Shown one piece after another: positions 55,435 through 62,545 of a stretch of 64,000 nt of DNA; positions within the stretch are counted from its first letter, which is position 1; each line of letters opens with the position of its first letter. The translations under genes were made by a program, and so were the position numbers. The notes beneath the pieces are model-generated. The model saw nothing but the letters and a program-made list of their open reading frames with translations. It ran no database searches and was not told the DNA's origin. This DNA is from Glandiceps talaboti (taxonomy: Eukaryota; Hemichordata; Enteropneusta; Spengelidae): the NCBI RefSeq assembly GCF_964340395.1, contig NC_135549.1, positions 8,439,842-8,503,841 on the forward strand, read 5' to 3'.

Positions 55435-56852
55435 GACAGACAGACAGAGTTGAGAGTGTATCGCCACTATCACGATCGTTAGAATACATACTTACCACTC
55501 AGACTATATGTGAATGTATCACCAGTATCTTGGTCATTGAGTTCGTCCTTTGGGTCACTGGCTTGCCACGTGACAGCTGTCTGAAAACCTGCGTCTTCAT
55601 CGACTTCGCCAATGTAAAGACTTCTGTCAAATGTTGGATCTTCATCAAATGTTTCCCGGATATCAATCGTCATGGTTTCAGACAATGCTGTAGATCCATC
55701 ACTTGCCCTTTTTTGATGTAAAAAATATACCCCTTGTTACACCCAATCCTTGAAACTGCCCAATTCATGGAATGTGCATGTAACTTTGCCCAGTTCATGA
55801 AATGGTCTACTTTATGCAATTGAGGGTATATATTATGATCTAAAAGGGCCAAATTAAATTTTTGGGGCAAGAATTTTGAACTTGGGTGTTGATTATCGAA
55901 CTGTATTAAAAACACAAGCAACACTGAATTATAATAAAATAGGAATTGTGAAGTGATGAGTTTGTAAATACATGATAATAAAGTTGTTTGATTCATATTC
56001 TATTTTGTATGTGTCCTATAAAAGATGCCCATTTCATGTACTGGGCATATCTTACCATACCCACTTCATAACCTGGGCAACACGATTGACTATTTTATGA
56101 ACTGGGCAAAGTTACCTACCGATTTCATGAATTGGGCAATTTCACAGATTGGGAGTAACACCCCTTTTAAATATAATAATATTGATTGGGGTTCTTTTTT
56201 TTAAATTCTTAATAGTAAAAGGAGATAGACTATTCACAGTAAAAATTGTCAACTGAATAGATGTCATCCTGTGTTTATCTCCTTTTCTGTCCATCTGGTT
56301 TCTTTCCCATTCTCCGTATATGTATGTATGTATGTATGTATGCATGTATGTATGTGTGTGTGTGTGTGTGTGTGCACGTATGTATGTATGTATGTATGTA
56401 TGTATGTATGTATGTGTGTATGTATGCATGTATGTGTGTATGTGTGTATGTATGTATGTATGTATGTATGTATGTATCTCTCCCTCTCTCTCACCCACCT
56501 GACAGTAAGAGTGTATTGAGACACTGCACCAGGACCATCGGCTTGTAGTGTACCTATGGTAGTGACAACACCTGATGATGGGTTGATTTGAAACTTGAAT
56601 GAGCCACCTGGACTTTGATTAAGGATTGAAAAGGTAATAGCGTCGTTGTCCTCATCCGCAACGACAACCGTGTGTACTATTGTATTAATTGTGGCGTCTT
56701 CGGCAACGTAGACTGTGCCGGCACCATTAGGTATATTTATAAAGACAGGATCGTCATTCTCATCTCTTATGTCGATGGTAAGAGTTACACTATCTTTCGA
56801 ATTTACATCGGTCGGGTCCCAAACTTCGACTACGACTATCTGCTGCCTGCCA
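27844..56852 (-). CDS. CadB: giant cadherin-repeat transmembrane protein, 5' partial, 26 exons
   Basis: Paralogue of CadA on the opposite strand. The 26 exons join into one frame of 11308 nt (3768 residues plus stop). About 33 EC repeats are visible, with linkers such as DVNDN, DENDN and VNEF and with LDRE strands. They are followed by the membrane-proximal domain, a transmembrane helix at about residues 3590-3612, a Cys-rich segment and a charged tail of about 155 residues. The first visible exon begins mid-codon, so more 5' coding exists; none could be recognised between 56853 and 64000. Exons 9-26 match CadA exons 1-19 one to one except that exon 20 equals CadA exons 12 plus 13. Likely a single-pass surface adhesion protein; no EGF or laminin-G domain is seen. 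Confidence 0.9.
27996..33335 (-). other. CadB intron 25, 5.3 kb
   Basis: Longest CadB intron. Contains poly-C tracts (29171-29184, 32928-32936), a 21-bp-arm hairpin (30637-30680), a small hairpin (31271-31316) and an AC microsatellite. The open frames at 28922-29158 and 29227-29732 match nothing I know. Confidence 0.6.
32681..32745. repeat. (AC)n microsatellite
   Basis: Pure dinucleotide array of about 32 units in CadB intron 25. Confidence 0.97.
33336..33405 (-). CDS. CadB exon 25
   Basis: Acceptor ATTTTCTTCAG and donor GTAATATT; phase 0 in, phase 1 out. Encodes MGDDGAADKFKSLASKARGG. Partner of the expanded Gly-rich CadA exon 18 (427 nt). Confidence 0.8.
33629..33690. repeat. (GACA)n microsatellite
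   Basis: Tetranucleotide array in CadB intron 24. Confidence 0.95.
33845..33903 (-). CDS. CadB exon 24
   Basis: Acceptor TATCTTACAG and donor GTAAGTGG; phase 1 in, phase 0 out. Encodes YKEYHRQDLPIKGNAGTTV of the cytoplasmic tail. Partner: CadA exon 17. Confidence 0.8.
34174..34331 (-). CDS. CadB exon 23: Cys-rich and Pro-rich cytoplasmic segment
   Basis: Acceptor AATCACCAG and donor GTAAGCAA; phase 2 in, phase 1 out. Encodes FGYRRGCCGNCWSRIV, NCCRSKPKPPPSVEEPP and HGWGENG. In CadB the Cys pairs continue into this exon, whereas CadA has them all in exon 15. The Pro-rich run could bind SH3/WW proteins (inference). Confidence 0.85.
34332..34962 (-). other. CadB intron 22, no recognised feature
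   Basis: 631 bp, AT-rich; nothing recognisable. Confidence 0.6.
34963..35131 (-). CDS. CadB exon 22: transmembrane helix
   Basis: Acceptor TCCCTTGCAG and donor GTAAGTTA; phase 1 in, phase 2 out. Encodes a short extracellular stalk (YPAIFVEKYTSDVD), then a hydrophobic helix from SAGGIATIAVLS to LIGLCALMYH, then CCCRSGG. Partner: CadA exon 15. Confidence 0.9.
35132..35668 (-). other. CadB intron 21, no recognised feature
   Basis: 537 bp; nothing recognisable. Confidence 0.6.
35669..35814 (-). CDS. CadB exon 21: membrane-proximal domain
   Basis: Acceptor GTTTCTTACAG and donor GTAAGTTG; phase 2 in, phase 1 out. Encodes IAWIYGVADDTADKDSG and QQYLYSVFASDD, aligned with CadA exon 14. Confidence 0.88.
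36037..37348 (-). CDS. CadB exon 20
   Basis: Acceptor TTTTACTGCAG and donor GTACTCG; phase 1 in, phase 2 out. Last EC repeats with linkers EPLEGVPMV (degenerate), VDQNDNAPAF and VDVNDNEPVF, then INCRIDTFDPYLNLIGI, RIGLSHLTVMG and RKLLQST of the membrane-proximal domain. Corresponds to CadA exons 12 and 13 without the intron between them. Confidence 0.93.
37349..37980 (-). other. CadB intron 19
   Basis: 632 bp; contains the AC/ATAC microsatellite at 37781-37912; otherwise nothing recognisable. Confidence 0.65.
37781..37912. repeat. (AC)n-(ATAC)n compound microsatellite
   Basis: Dinucleotide run passing into ATAC tetranucleotides, then AC/GCAC. Confidence 0.96.
37981..38234 (-). CDS. CadB exon 19
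   Basis: Acceptor TTCCTCATAG and donor GTAAGAAA; phase 2 in, phase 1 out. Encodes YNLQIRLSDRGDP, linker VEDLNDNAPVC, VIRSYDRDD and IISGNDG. Partner: CadA exon 11. Confidence 0.9.
38295..38380 (-). repeat. tRNA-like fragment, possible SINE head
   Basis: On the minus strand a TGATATGCTAATG box and a GAGTTCAAGTCT box are spaced like RNA polymerase III A and B boxes, with no clear cloverleaf. Probably a decayed SINE; weak. The rest of CadB intron 18 (38235-39086) is featureless to me. Confidence 0.35.
39087..41751 (-). CDS. CadB exon 18
   Basis: 2665 nt; acceptor CATATTTCAG and donor GTAATC; phase 1 in, phase 2 out. About eight EC repeats with linkers DGNDNIPTC, GVNEYPPMY, DVNDQTPYF, PVNEEPPTF, DTNDNAPMF, PLNQAPPVF, DVNDNDPIC and DVNDNEPII. 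Ends in LDREDISR. Only the PTC repeat has the partner Cys (PICSDLD). Partner: CadA exon 10. Confidence 0.95.
42051..42173 (-). CDS. CadB exon 17
   Basis: Acceptor TTTTTTGCAG and donor GTGAGTAT; phase 1 on both sides; 123 nt like CadA exon 9. Encodes linker VNEFKPQF, VSEHLNIGDTV and LSASDNDLGKDG. Confidence 0.92.
42492..44543 (-). CDS. CadB exon 16
   Basis: 2052 nt; acceptor TCTAAATCAG and donor GTAAGAG; phase 1 on both sides. About six EC repeats with linkers AVNEFTPAF, DENDNKPEC, PVNEFDPVL, SSDNNPPEF, HTNDNAPQF and DINDENPYC. PEC and PYC repeats have partner Cys in EIGCDDND and LNCNDGG. Partner: CadA exon 8. Confidence 0.95.
44544..45314 (-). other. CadB intron 15
   Basis: 771 bp. Near 44703-44760 there is a C-rich patch with three GGCATTT-type repeats; otherwise AT-rich and unremarkable. 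Confidence 0.6.
45315..45421 (-). CDS. CadB exon 15
   Basis: Acceptor ATCTTTTCAG and donor GTAAACAA; phase 2 in, phase 1 out. Encodes IPEDPFLTSV, VEATDADDGD and LLLYVITG. Partner: CadA exon 7. Confidence 0.88.
45422..45864 (-). other. CadB intron 14, no recognised feature
   Basis: 443 bp of AT-rich sequence. Confidence 0.6.
45865..46183 (-). CDS. CadB exon 14
   Basis: Acceptor TTGTGCCAG and donor GTAGGAT; phase 1 in, phase 2 out. One EC repeat with ATDADSSD, the CNC insertion before FRVDDVGN, LDYNTATSH and linker VTDVNDNPPVF. Partner: CadA exon 6 (CDDC there). Confidence 0.92.
46184..46517 (-). other. CadB intron 13 with a hairpin
   Basis: 334 bp. Contains a perfect 14-bp inverted repeat (46283-46296 with 46310-46323); nothing else recognised. 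Confidence 0.6.
46518..47288 (-). CDS. CadB exon 13
   Basis: Acceptor TTTCTTTTTAG and donor GTGAGTAA; phase 1 on both sides. Encodes LDYEAVTNHQY, linkers LPTDEGPPVF, DDLNDFIPQC and QPVNEDEPDF; the PQC repeat has LDCSDDD. Partner: CadA exon 5. Confidence 0.94.
47395..47640 (+). mobile_element. tRNA-derived SINE (probable)
   Basis: Begins with a tRNA-like head: TGGTTAGCGTGG resembles an A box and GATTTGAGCCCC a degenerate B box about 50 bp further on. A structured non-tRNA body follows (AAAGTCCTTAGGCAAGAT, ATAATTGGTGACCTGGTAGG). It lies in CadB intron 12 in antisense to the gene. I recall bodies of this kind as common in marine invertebrate genomes but cannot name the family. Confidence 0.55.
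47849..48010 (-). CDS. CadB exon 12
   Basis: Acceptor GTTTTTCTTACAG and donor GTAAATGG; phase 1 on both sides. Encodes LQCSDPDDGLNGDLIYTL and FEWVLGTG. Partner: CadA exon 4. Confidence 0.88.
48011..48572 (-). other. CadB intron 11, no recognised feature
   Basis: 562 bp; nothing recognisable. Confidence 0.6.
48573..48806 (-). CDS. CadB exon 11
   Basis: Acceptor TCTCACTATTAG and donor GTAAGTTG; phase 1 on both sides. Encodes FALDSVTGKVYL, LDRETVDNY, VTDGGGE and linker VDDVNDNSPEC. Partner: CadA exon 3. Confidence 0.92.
48807..49461 (-). other. CadB intron 10, no recognised feature
   Basis: 655 bp; nothing recognisable. Confidence 0.6.
49462..49716 (-). CDS. CadB exon 10
   Basis: Acceptor CCGTATTGTAG and donor GTCAGGAA; phase 1 on both sides. 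Encodes YPLEITITDG, degenerate linker PNNDFVPTL, TAEDTPVDTEI and ASDDDEAPHG. Partner: CadA exon 2. Confidence 0.88.
49938..50097. repeat. (ACTC)n array with periodic ACCC units
   Basis: About 160 bp of ACTC tetranucleotides with occasional ACCC and ACAT variant units, in CadB intron 9. A poly-(Thr/His/Ser/Leu) frame through it is an artefact. Confidence 0.96.
50328..50439 (-). CDS. CadB exon 9
   Basis: Acceptor AATACGTAG and donor GTGAGTGG; phase 0 in, phase 1 out; 112 nt. Encodes VTTISCIDPDG, LTYSINPTTDF and STGVVTMKG. Partner: CadA exon 1. Confidence 0.85.
50440..51021 (-). other. CadB intron 8, no recognised feature
   Basis: 582 bp; nothing recognisable. Confidence 0.6.
51022..51281 (-). 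CDS. CadB exon 8
   Basis: Acceptor TTTCTTGTCAG and donor GTAAATAA; phase 1 in, phase 0 out. Encodes FKMDAASGEVTI, MIDYELSGD, the linker VTDVAGDAPITC and VPEDTTGVNAL. No CadA counterpart lies in the window. Confidence 0.88.
51282..51834 (-). other. CadB intron 7, no recognised feature
   Basis: 553 bp; nothing recognisable. Confidence 0.6.
51835..51931 (-). CDS. CadB exon 7
   Basis: Acceptor GATATTTGCAG and donor GTTAGTAT; phase 0 in, phase 1 out. Encodes TPEETAVGTSVFTI and LASDEDFGPQGD. Confidence 0.85.
51932..52256 (-). other. CadB intron 6, no recognised feature
   Basis: 325 bp; nothing recognisable. Confidence 0.6.
52257..52843 (-). CDS. CadB exon 6
   Basis: Acceptor ATTTATAG; donor GTAGGT (the type also used in CadA); phase 1 in, phase 0 out. 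Encodes FEIGVANGDI, LDYETQQTY, linker VLDVNDNPPTL, NIDDPDSDD and linker DPVNDYDPVF. The second repeat has an unusual insertion (PTSDPTYDAGPPESS) before the strand that normally holds FxID. Confidence 0.92.
52844..53386 (-). other. CadB intron 5
   Basis: 543 bp; only a short (AC)n(GC)n run at 53300-53326 is recognisable. Confidence 0.6.
53387..53552 (-). CDS. CadB exon 5
   Basis: Acceptor CATTTTCCAG and donor GTAAGTAT; phase 0 in, phase 1 out. Encodes linker LGVNEFTPSF, DVSEDESVGATI and TQDDDRLDDG. Confidence 0.88.
53936..54293 (-). repeat. Degenerate array resembling an exon end and donor
   Basis: About eight diverged units of roughly 33-60 bp in CadB intron 4, directly abutting exon 4. On the minus strand each looks like AGCACAGCTATAGTGTCTGT followed by a purine-rich step and GTAA- or GTGA-, the same pattern as the authentic end of exon 4 and its donor. 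See findings. Confidence 0.6.
54294..54532 (-). CDS. CadB exon 4
   Basis: Acceptor TACTAATCCAG and donor GTAAGTTT; phase 1 in, phase 0 out. Encodes FGITDSDSGDTLTLTI, LDYEAVTVASDIY, VEAVDSGG and NTAIVSVK. Confidence 0.88.
54817..55095 (-). CDS. CadB exon 3
   Basis: Acceptor AATATCACTAG (weak pyrimidine tract) and donor GTAAATAT; phase 1 on both sides. Encodes FTVATDGVIKTL, LTATDKGS, linker VNPVNEYPPEF and REIYENTGSG. Confidence 0.85.
55394..55448. repeat. (GACA)n microsatellite
   Basis: Tetranucleotide array in CadB intron 2, 50 bp beyond the exon 2 donor. Confidence 0.95.
55496..55701 (-). CDS. CadB exon 2
   Basis: Donor GTAAGTAT; acceptor inferred at AAAGGGCAAG, which keeps the frame from exon 1 (phase 2 in, phase 1 out). 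The acceptor has a poor pyrimidine tract because a transposon sits 27 bp upstream. Encodes SDGSTALSETMTIDI, linker ETFDEDPTFD, EDAGFQTAV and DTFTYSLSG. Confidence 0.8.
55736..56159. mobile_element. 424-bp non-autonomous TIR element (MITE)
   Basis: Terminal inverted repeats of about 72 bp (roughly 60 matches) starting GTTACNCCCAATC. Flanking 7-bp direct repeats ACCCCTT are at 55729-55735 and 56160-56166. The interior repeats a TTCATGAANTGGGCA motif. No coding capacity. Lies in CadB intron 1. Confidence 0.8.
56319..56476. repeat. (TATG)n/(TG)n microsatellite
   Basis: Compound array just below the exon 1 donor of CadB; frames on both strands through it are artefacts. Confidence 0.95.
56499..56852 (-). 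CDS. CadB exon 1 (first visible exon)
   Basis: Acceptor TTTTTTCTACTAG and donor GTGGGTGA; phase 2 in, phase 2 out. Encodes IVVVEVWDPTD, linker DIRDENDDPVF, VAEDATINTIV, VADEDNDAI, FQINPSSGVV and SQYTLTV. Since it starts mid-codon, an upstream exon must exist. A plus-strand frame over the same bases is a shadow. Confidence 0.85.
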
Positions 56853-58117
56853 CTAGTAGAAAAAATAGTACAGTTTACGACACTTTCCGTACTATAGTTC
56901 AGATTGAGTTCAATTCTGTACTTTTATGCTGATGAGGTGGACGTTTCTGTACTTTCCCATTAGCGCCTGTCTAATCGGATTATACTCGATCTGAAAAATA
57001 GTTCAGATTGCGAGTCGGAAGTGATTTGAATACATTTGCATTTAGTTCAGAATATATTCATGAGTTCACCCCCATAACCGGGCAGTAAACAAATGAATAT
57101 TCAAATCTACCGTGCTTGCAATCAATACGTACATAAACGCTATACGTGTAGCTAGTGTATTCGATACATATGTATGTATATAAGCAGGCTTATGATATGA
57201 ACTACATGGTTAGGACGTACGTAGATTGTAATATCACAGGGCTCATTTTGAAATAAATGTTCGTAGTACGCCTTTTCATTATGCACTACATACCGCCACC
57301 ACTAAACGTGTTTCACATTTCTACGCGTTTGATGCATAGTAATACAGATTTAGATGACATGACAATCGTTTCCAATAATAGTTTAAAATTGGGCCACAAA
57401 TATTGCTAGTGTATGGAGCTTCTTAACAAACCTGACCGGCCAATAGCGTCAACAAACTCACAGTAGAGACGTGCTGACAGATTTGAGTCTGTGGACATTA
57501 TTTCTAGCTAAGTAAAATTGAGTGACTATTGGGAATATTATATGGCATCCATGTCGTCCATGTCGTCTATAGTTTCTGACTGACCGTGTTATGTACAACG
57601 TAACGCTGAACGAAATACGGTCCATCAGGAATTAACTAGACTAACCTCTATGGGAATAGTATTCTTGTCCATGTGTCGTTTATAGAACAATTAAGTGTTA
57701 GGGTGTGATCTTCACAGTAATAAACAAGCCTTTAGAAGAACAACAGGTATTCACGCCTCAAATATCTTGGGCATCATCCAAATTACGATCATGAGCACCA
57801 AAGTAAAGGAAATACTTAATGACGTTCGGCATGCAGAACCCCCCCCCCCCCCGGGCCCGTACCTATGGGTACATGCCCGGCATCCATGTAACTGTTATAT
57901 CACTCTACGTGACGATTCTGAGGGCCCTCATCTCTTATTCTCTTGTTTTATTTCAATTATACTCATAACTCCTGTTTTTATAGTATAACTGTACAATTGG
58001 CTTCGATCAGTGCATTCCAGATTTTCATGAGTCATGAGTGCACATTGCACAGATATCTGCAGAATACTTAAAAGGATTATGGGTAATGTATGCATATGCG
58101 GGAAAAACAAACTGCTG
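56853..58117. other. CadB upstream region, no exon recognised
   Basis: No cadherin-like frame on either strand. Holds a poly-C tract at 57840-57853. Probably a long 5' intron of CadB. Confidence 0.5.
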
Positions 58118-58126
58118 TAAGGAGCA

Positions 58127-58280
58127 TAGTCTCGCTGCCAGACTCGAGACTATCGTCCCTAATCTGTTTACCGAGCGGCGCAGCCGCGAGAATAGAGGGG
58201 GACTGGTCCCGCTCTTCTCGCGGCTGCGCCGCTCGGTAAACAGATTAGGGACGATAGTCTCGAGTCTGGCAGCGAGACTA
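58127..58280. mobile_element. 154-bp foldback MITE with 9-bp target duplication
   Basis: Perfect 66-bp inverted repeats (58127-58192 and 58215-58280) around a 22-nt loop. Flanked by TAAGGAGCA at 58118-58126 and 58281-58289. A 9-bp duplication fits Mutator-like transposases (inference). The arms are GC-richer than the surroundings. Confidence 0.9.
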
Positions 58281-58289
58281 TAAGGAGCA

Positions 58290-59424
58290 CTGACTTTGCC
58301 CTCATATCTTCATCCCATTTTGCACTGAAGAAGTTTCACATGGCTCTCATATTTCATATATACTCTTTCTAAATATATGGTGATGCAACATGAGTAAAAA
58401 TAACTGGGGTTAACTAAGTTTGGTAGTCAATATAGCAGGTTTACCATCAAACTGACGCAAAATTTGTTTCAAATTTGTCTAGTAAAAACCGTTGGCCCAG
58501 TTGTCGATTAGGCTTACAAGTTACACAAAGCATGATAAGACACTGTGAATGGTGCAAATAAACAACGTGCGAAATGCCAAATACCAAATGCAAACAATAC
58601 AAGCGAACAAAAGGGCCTGTATGCACTCTAATAGCCCGATATTTTGCCTAAAATCAGGCTCACATGTGCGAACGGTGTGTTTTTGACGTACCTAGTAGGC
58701 AGTGATGTAGATAATAGCCGGTTACCGGTCACAACGCCCAGCTATAACTTATAAGTATAACAGTTGTGGGACCGGCTTAGGAAAGTACTCAAACCTGACG
58801 ATCATTGAACAAATTCTAAGGTTGGAAAATTAAATATGAGTTGACCGGGAGTTCTAATAGCAAGTAAAATACCCAAAGTGTAAACAAAAAGATAAATTAA
58901 TTCATAATTATTTGGAAAACATTAGACGATTACGCAGTAAAACAAGACTGGCCACGCTATCGCTAGCGAAAGCCTTCGAACTAGTTTCATAACGACCGGA
59001 CGTTGAAGGAAGCGCGAAGCGAAGTGTGAGGTCAATGTGACGTCTCATGATGATGTATGATGCATCAACATGACGTTTACGTAGAGTTGCACTAAATGTT
59101 TTCTAAACTTCAGTGGAAAGAATTTTTGTCGATCAGACACTGACTATGTTTAAATTCTTAAAACATCTGAGAAAACTGAAGAGGGGAAGCAAAATGTGAC
59201 ACTGACAGACAAGCCAGACGTACGGCACATGTACAGAAGGCGAGGCACACCCTCTGATGCAAACTGGACAATTATCGTGCGTGTCACGTATAAGGCATCA
59301 GATGTAATACATGTAGCTAACCAAATATTCTTGTACTGCAGTCTTTCTTGTAACAGGTATTGGAAATTGTCAGAAACCTGATGATTTTATGACTGAATAA
59401 GTTTCGATACGGAGACGAGAGAGA
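58290..59424. other. No gene recognised
   Basis: 1.1 kb with no supported exon; a 61-codon frame at 59196-59381 matches nothing I know. Confidence 0.5.
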
Positions 59425-59574
<150 letters not shown>

Positions 59575-60511
59575 GAGACCAAACTAGAATCGGTACTCAC
59601 CCCACCACGACATATGCATTTTTGTGATTTTGAAACGATAAAGAATGTTAATATGGATATTGGGACGATTGGAAATCGGACGATGTGAATCGTAATCGAA
59701 TATCTCAGACCATCCACAATATATGTCGTGTTGACTTAGGCGATCCCAGAAACCATTCTTAGTTTACCCCTTTCACATATATTATCAACCATGCTAATGT
59801 TTTGAAACAAATCTCGATTAACAGGTAATTTAGCGCTTGAAAGATGGCGACGTCCATACCCCCCCCCCCGGCTGCACATATTTTAATATGCAATTATACA
59901 TTACCCCCTCCCCATACACGTCAGAGAAGTACAGTATGGTACACTATATGACATACTGTAAGCTAACAGTGGAAATCAACTTCAGTGTCCATACATATCA
60001 GACATAGAGATTTCTTTACAAATGGATGTGGGCTCATTGGGCTGTAACCTGTACTTGGAAAAACTTAACCAGCAGAGTTTTCTTTTTGAATCCTATGTCT
60101 TGACAGAAACGGCACCCCCCTTCGATAACTAGTGGGGAGGGTGTGTCCCCCTCCCACAGTAGGCAATTGTTTGAAAAATAAGGACATGTAGGAGGCCATT
60201 TAGCGGCATAATATTTCAAACCATACACATTATTGGAAGCCATAAAGTACTTGAAAATTGTCTTCAATACCCAAATTGTACTCTCATTAAATTATTTTAC
60301 AACTGTATTACCTACGCTTTAACTAATACATAGATATTTTGGCAGACACACACATTCGTTTGGCCATTGGCTGCCTAATAATTAAATGTGTGGTAGGTAA
60401 ATGAAGTGAACAATTTTGCAAAGTACAAGGTAAACGATTGCTCCTGTGGTTTGAATGTTCAACAAAGTCTCCACACAGAGAGATAGAGCAAGAGAGAAGG
60501 AGACATACGGC

Positions 60512-60622
<111 letters not shown>

Positions 60623-60889
60623 CATACACTTATACAAATGTAAATTTACTTGGTAAACAACTGCTCCTGAGGTTTAATTATGGTTCAAATCATGAGCAGA
60701 ATATTCGGGGGCCCTTTCAGACCATCACAATTGTCATGCCCCCCTCCCTTTGAACCTCAATTTTGTTCATGCCCCCCCCGTAAATTCTGACTCCAGCATA
60801 ATTTCAAGTTTATTCCGAGCTCGGTATTACAGGCATTCGACTAGAGTCTTTATACCTCAAAGATATACAACAGTCCATTTCTGTACAAG

Positions 60890-62060
60890 GCATATCAGAA
60901 ACCAAACATTTGCAGTGTGGAGTGTCACAAAACCCTGTGCTTGGTCCACTCTTACACGCGTATGCTGTCTATACACATCACCACTTGGAAAGCTAATCCG
61001 ACATCAAAATCTCAATATGCAACAACATGCAGACGACAACCAGATTTACCAATATATTTCCCCAATCACATACGTCAACTACAGTAACTAAGATGGAAAC
61101 TGTTGCACATGATATTAAACGACCCAAAATAAGCTAGTTTAATGATGGCAAAACCGAGGTCCTCCTTATCACGTCTCAGTTCAACAGGCTTCCTCATCTC
61201 ATGAACCACATCAACATGGGATCGTCTTCTGTGCAGTTAGTGGATTCAGCATGTACCATTTGTGTAACAATTGATGACCGTTATAACCTCAAGAAGCACA
61301 TCTCGTTGACATGTAGATCAGTTCTTTTTCACCCCCGAACAATAGGTCGCATCATTGACAGTGGAGGGGGCCCCTCCACTGTCTATGGAAACTGTTGCAC
61401 ATGATATTAAACGACCCAAAATAAGCTAGTTTAATGATGGCAAAACCGAGGTCCTCCTTATCACGTCTCAGTTCAACAGGCTTCCTCGTCTCATGAACCA
61501 CATCAACATGGGATCGTCTTCTGTGCAGTTAGTGGATTCAGCATGTACCATTTGTGTAACAATTGATGACCGTTATAACCTCAAGAAGCACATCTCGTTG
61601 ACATGTAGATCAGTTCTTTTTCACCCCCGAACAATAGGTCGCATCATTGACAGTGGAGGGGGCCCCTCCACTGTCTATGGTCGCATACGCCAGTATCTTA
61701 CAAACGGAGTTTGTCAGAACCTTGGTCATGCACTTATATCATCGATACCTGACTACTGAATGGCCCTTCTGTATGGGCTGCCAGCTAAAAACATTGTCCC
61801 TCTTGAACATGCCCAAAATACAGCAGCTAGGATTGTGTCAGGTACAAAGAAAACAGATGACGTCACATCGGTTCTTTCAATAACACAGTTTAGTTAGAAA
61901 TCACACTGGCGTCAAGTGCAGTTACATAATATACCAGTAGGTAGGGCCTACATGTACATGTAGTCTCAGGTCACTACATTGTGGTCTGAGATGTAGTTTA
62001 CACCACTATGACCTAAGAACTTGAACCAGGGCTGAGGAGAAGTGGTCTGAGGTTAAAGTT
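60890..62060 (+). pseudogene. Decayed LINE reverse-transcriptase fragment with internal duplication
   Basis: Shows GVSQNPVLGP (for [10 protein letters not shown]), a degraded ADDNQIYQYISP box, the thumb region TEVLLITSQFNRLPHLMNH, VTIDDRYNLKKHISLTCRS and FHPRTIGRI, then RQYLTNGVCQNL, YGLPAKNIVPLEHAQ and AARIVSGT. Stops and frameshifts occur throughout. A second copy of 292 bp is nested in it. Same superfamily layout as the intact LINE but a different family. Confidence 0.85.
61093..61676 (+). repeat. Tandem duplication, two 292-bp units
   Basis: Units 61093-61384 and 61385-61676 differ at one base that I can see (CTCATC versus CTCGTC). Each ends with a 27-bp palindrome. A 4-bp ATGG microhomology marks the junction. 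Confidence 0.95.
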
Positions 62061-62264
62061 TTGCAGCTCTCGTTCAGCAATCTCAAAACATTTCAGCCTA
62101 CTTCCCGTAATGAACACTTGTCAAGCATTTTTGTAGCTCCCATACTCAAAGACTACATATATGTTTATATACGACTCAAAATATAACACTGAAATTTACT
62201 TTGAACACGTTCAGTTTCAGTAGACCTATTAAAACCCAAAATCTCCACTGTATAATTTAATATC

Positions 62265-62545
62265 GGTAATAGTTTACAGTCAAAAACTTTTAAATTTAGT
62301 TTTGACTAGGAGGTCCCCAAGTTTTGCAAGTTGACTCATGACCGCAATCATTGCTTTACTCGCTTGAGCTGCAAGCGCTAAATACCATAGACCACTGCTT
62401 GACATAATCACGCCTAGATATTCATAAAAAGCGAACAACGTCGAGTTTATGACCACCAATAACCACTTTTCAATTTTCTTAAGAATTTCATCTCTTAGTA
62501 AATACAATAATTTTAGTTTTGACATACATGTAATTTACTTTCAAA
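62265..62545 (-). pseudogene. LINE reverse-transcriptase fragment
   Basis: Minus-strand frame with FAFYEYLGVIMSSSG, QASKAMIAVMSQLAKLGDL and VKTKFKSF. This is the pattern of the region after the RT active site in LINE ORF2, where the family reads F-YLG, then a K-xF step. Only about 80 residues survive. Confidence 0.65.

Noticed and set aside
56672-56932. Plus-strand 86-codon frame
   Set aside because: It is the exact antisense shadow of CadB exon 1, whose minus-strand frame has clear cadherin motifs.
57430-57520. Possible minus-strand coding exon (MSTDSNLSARLY)
   Set aside because: The short frame's possible donor gives phase 1, which does not fit the phase-2 entry of CadB exon 1, and it lacks EC motifs.
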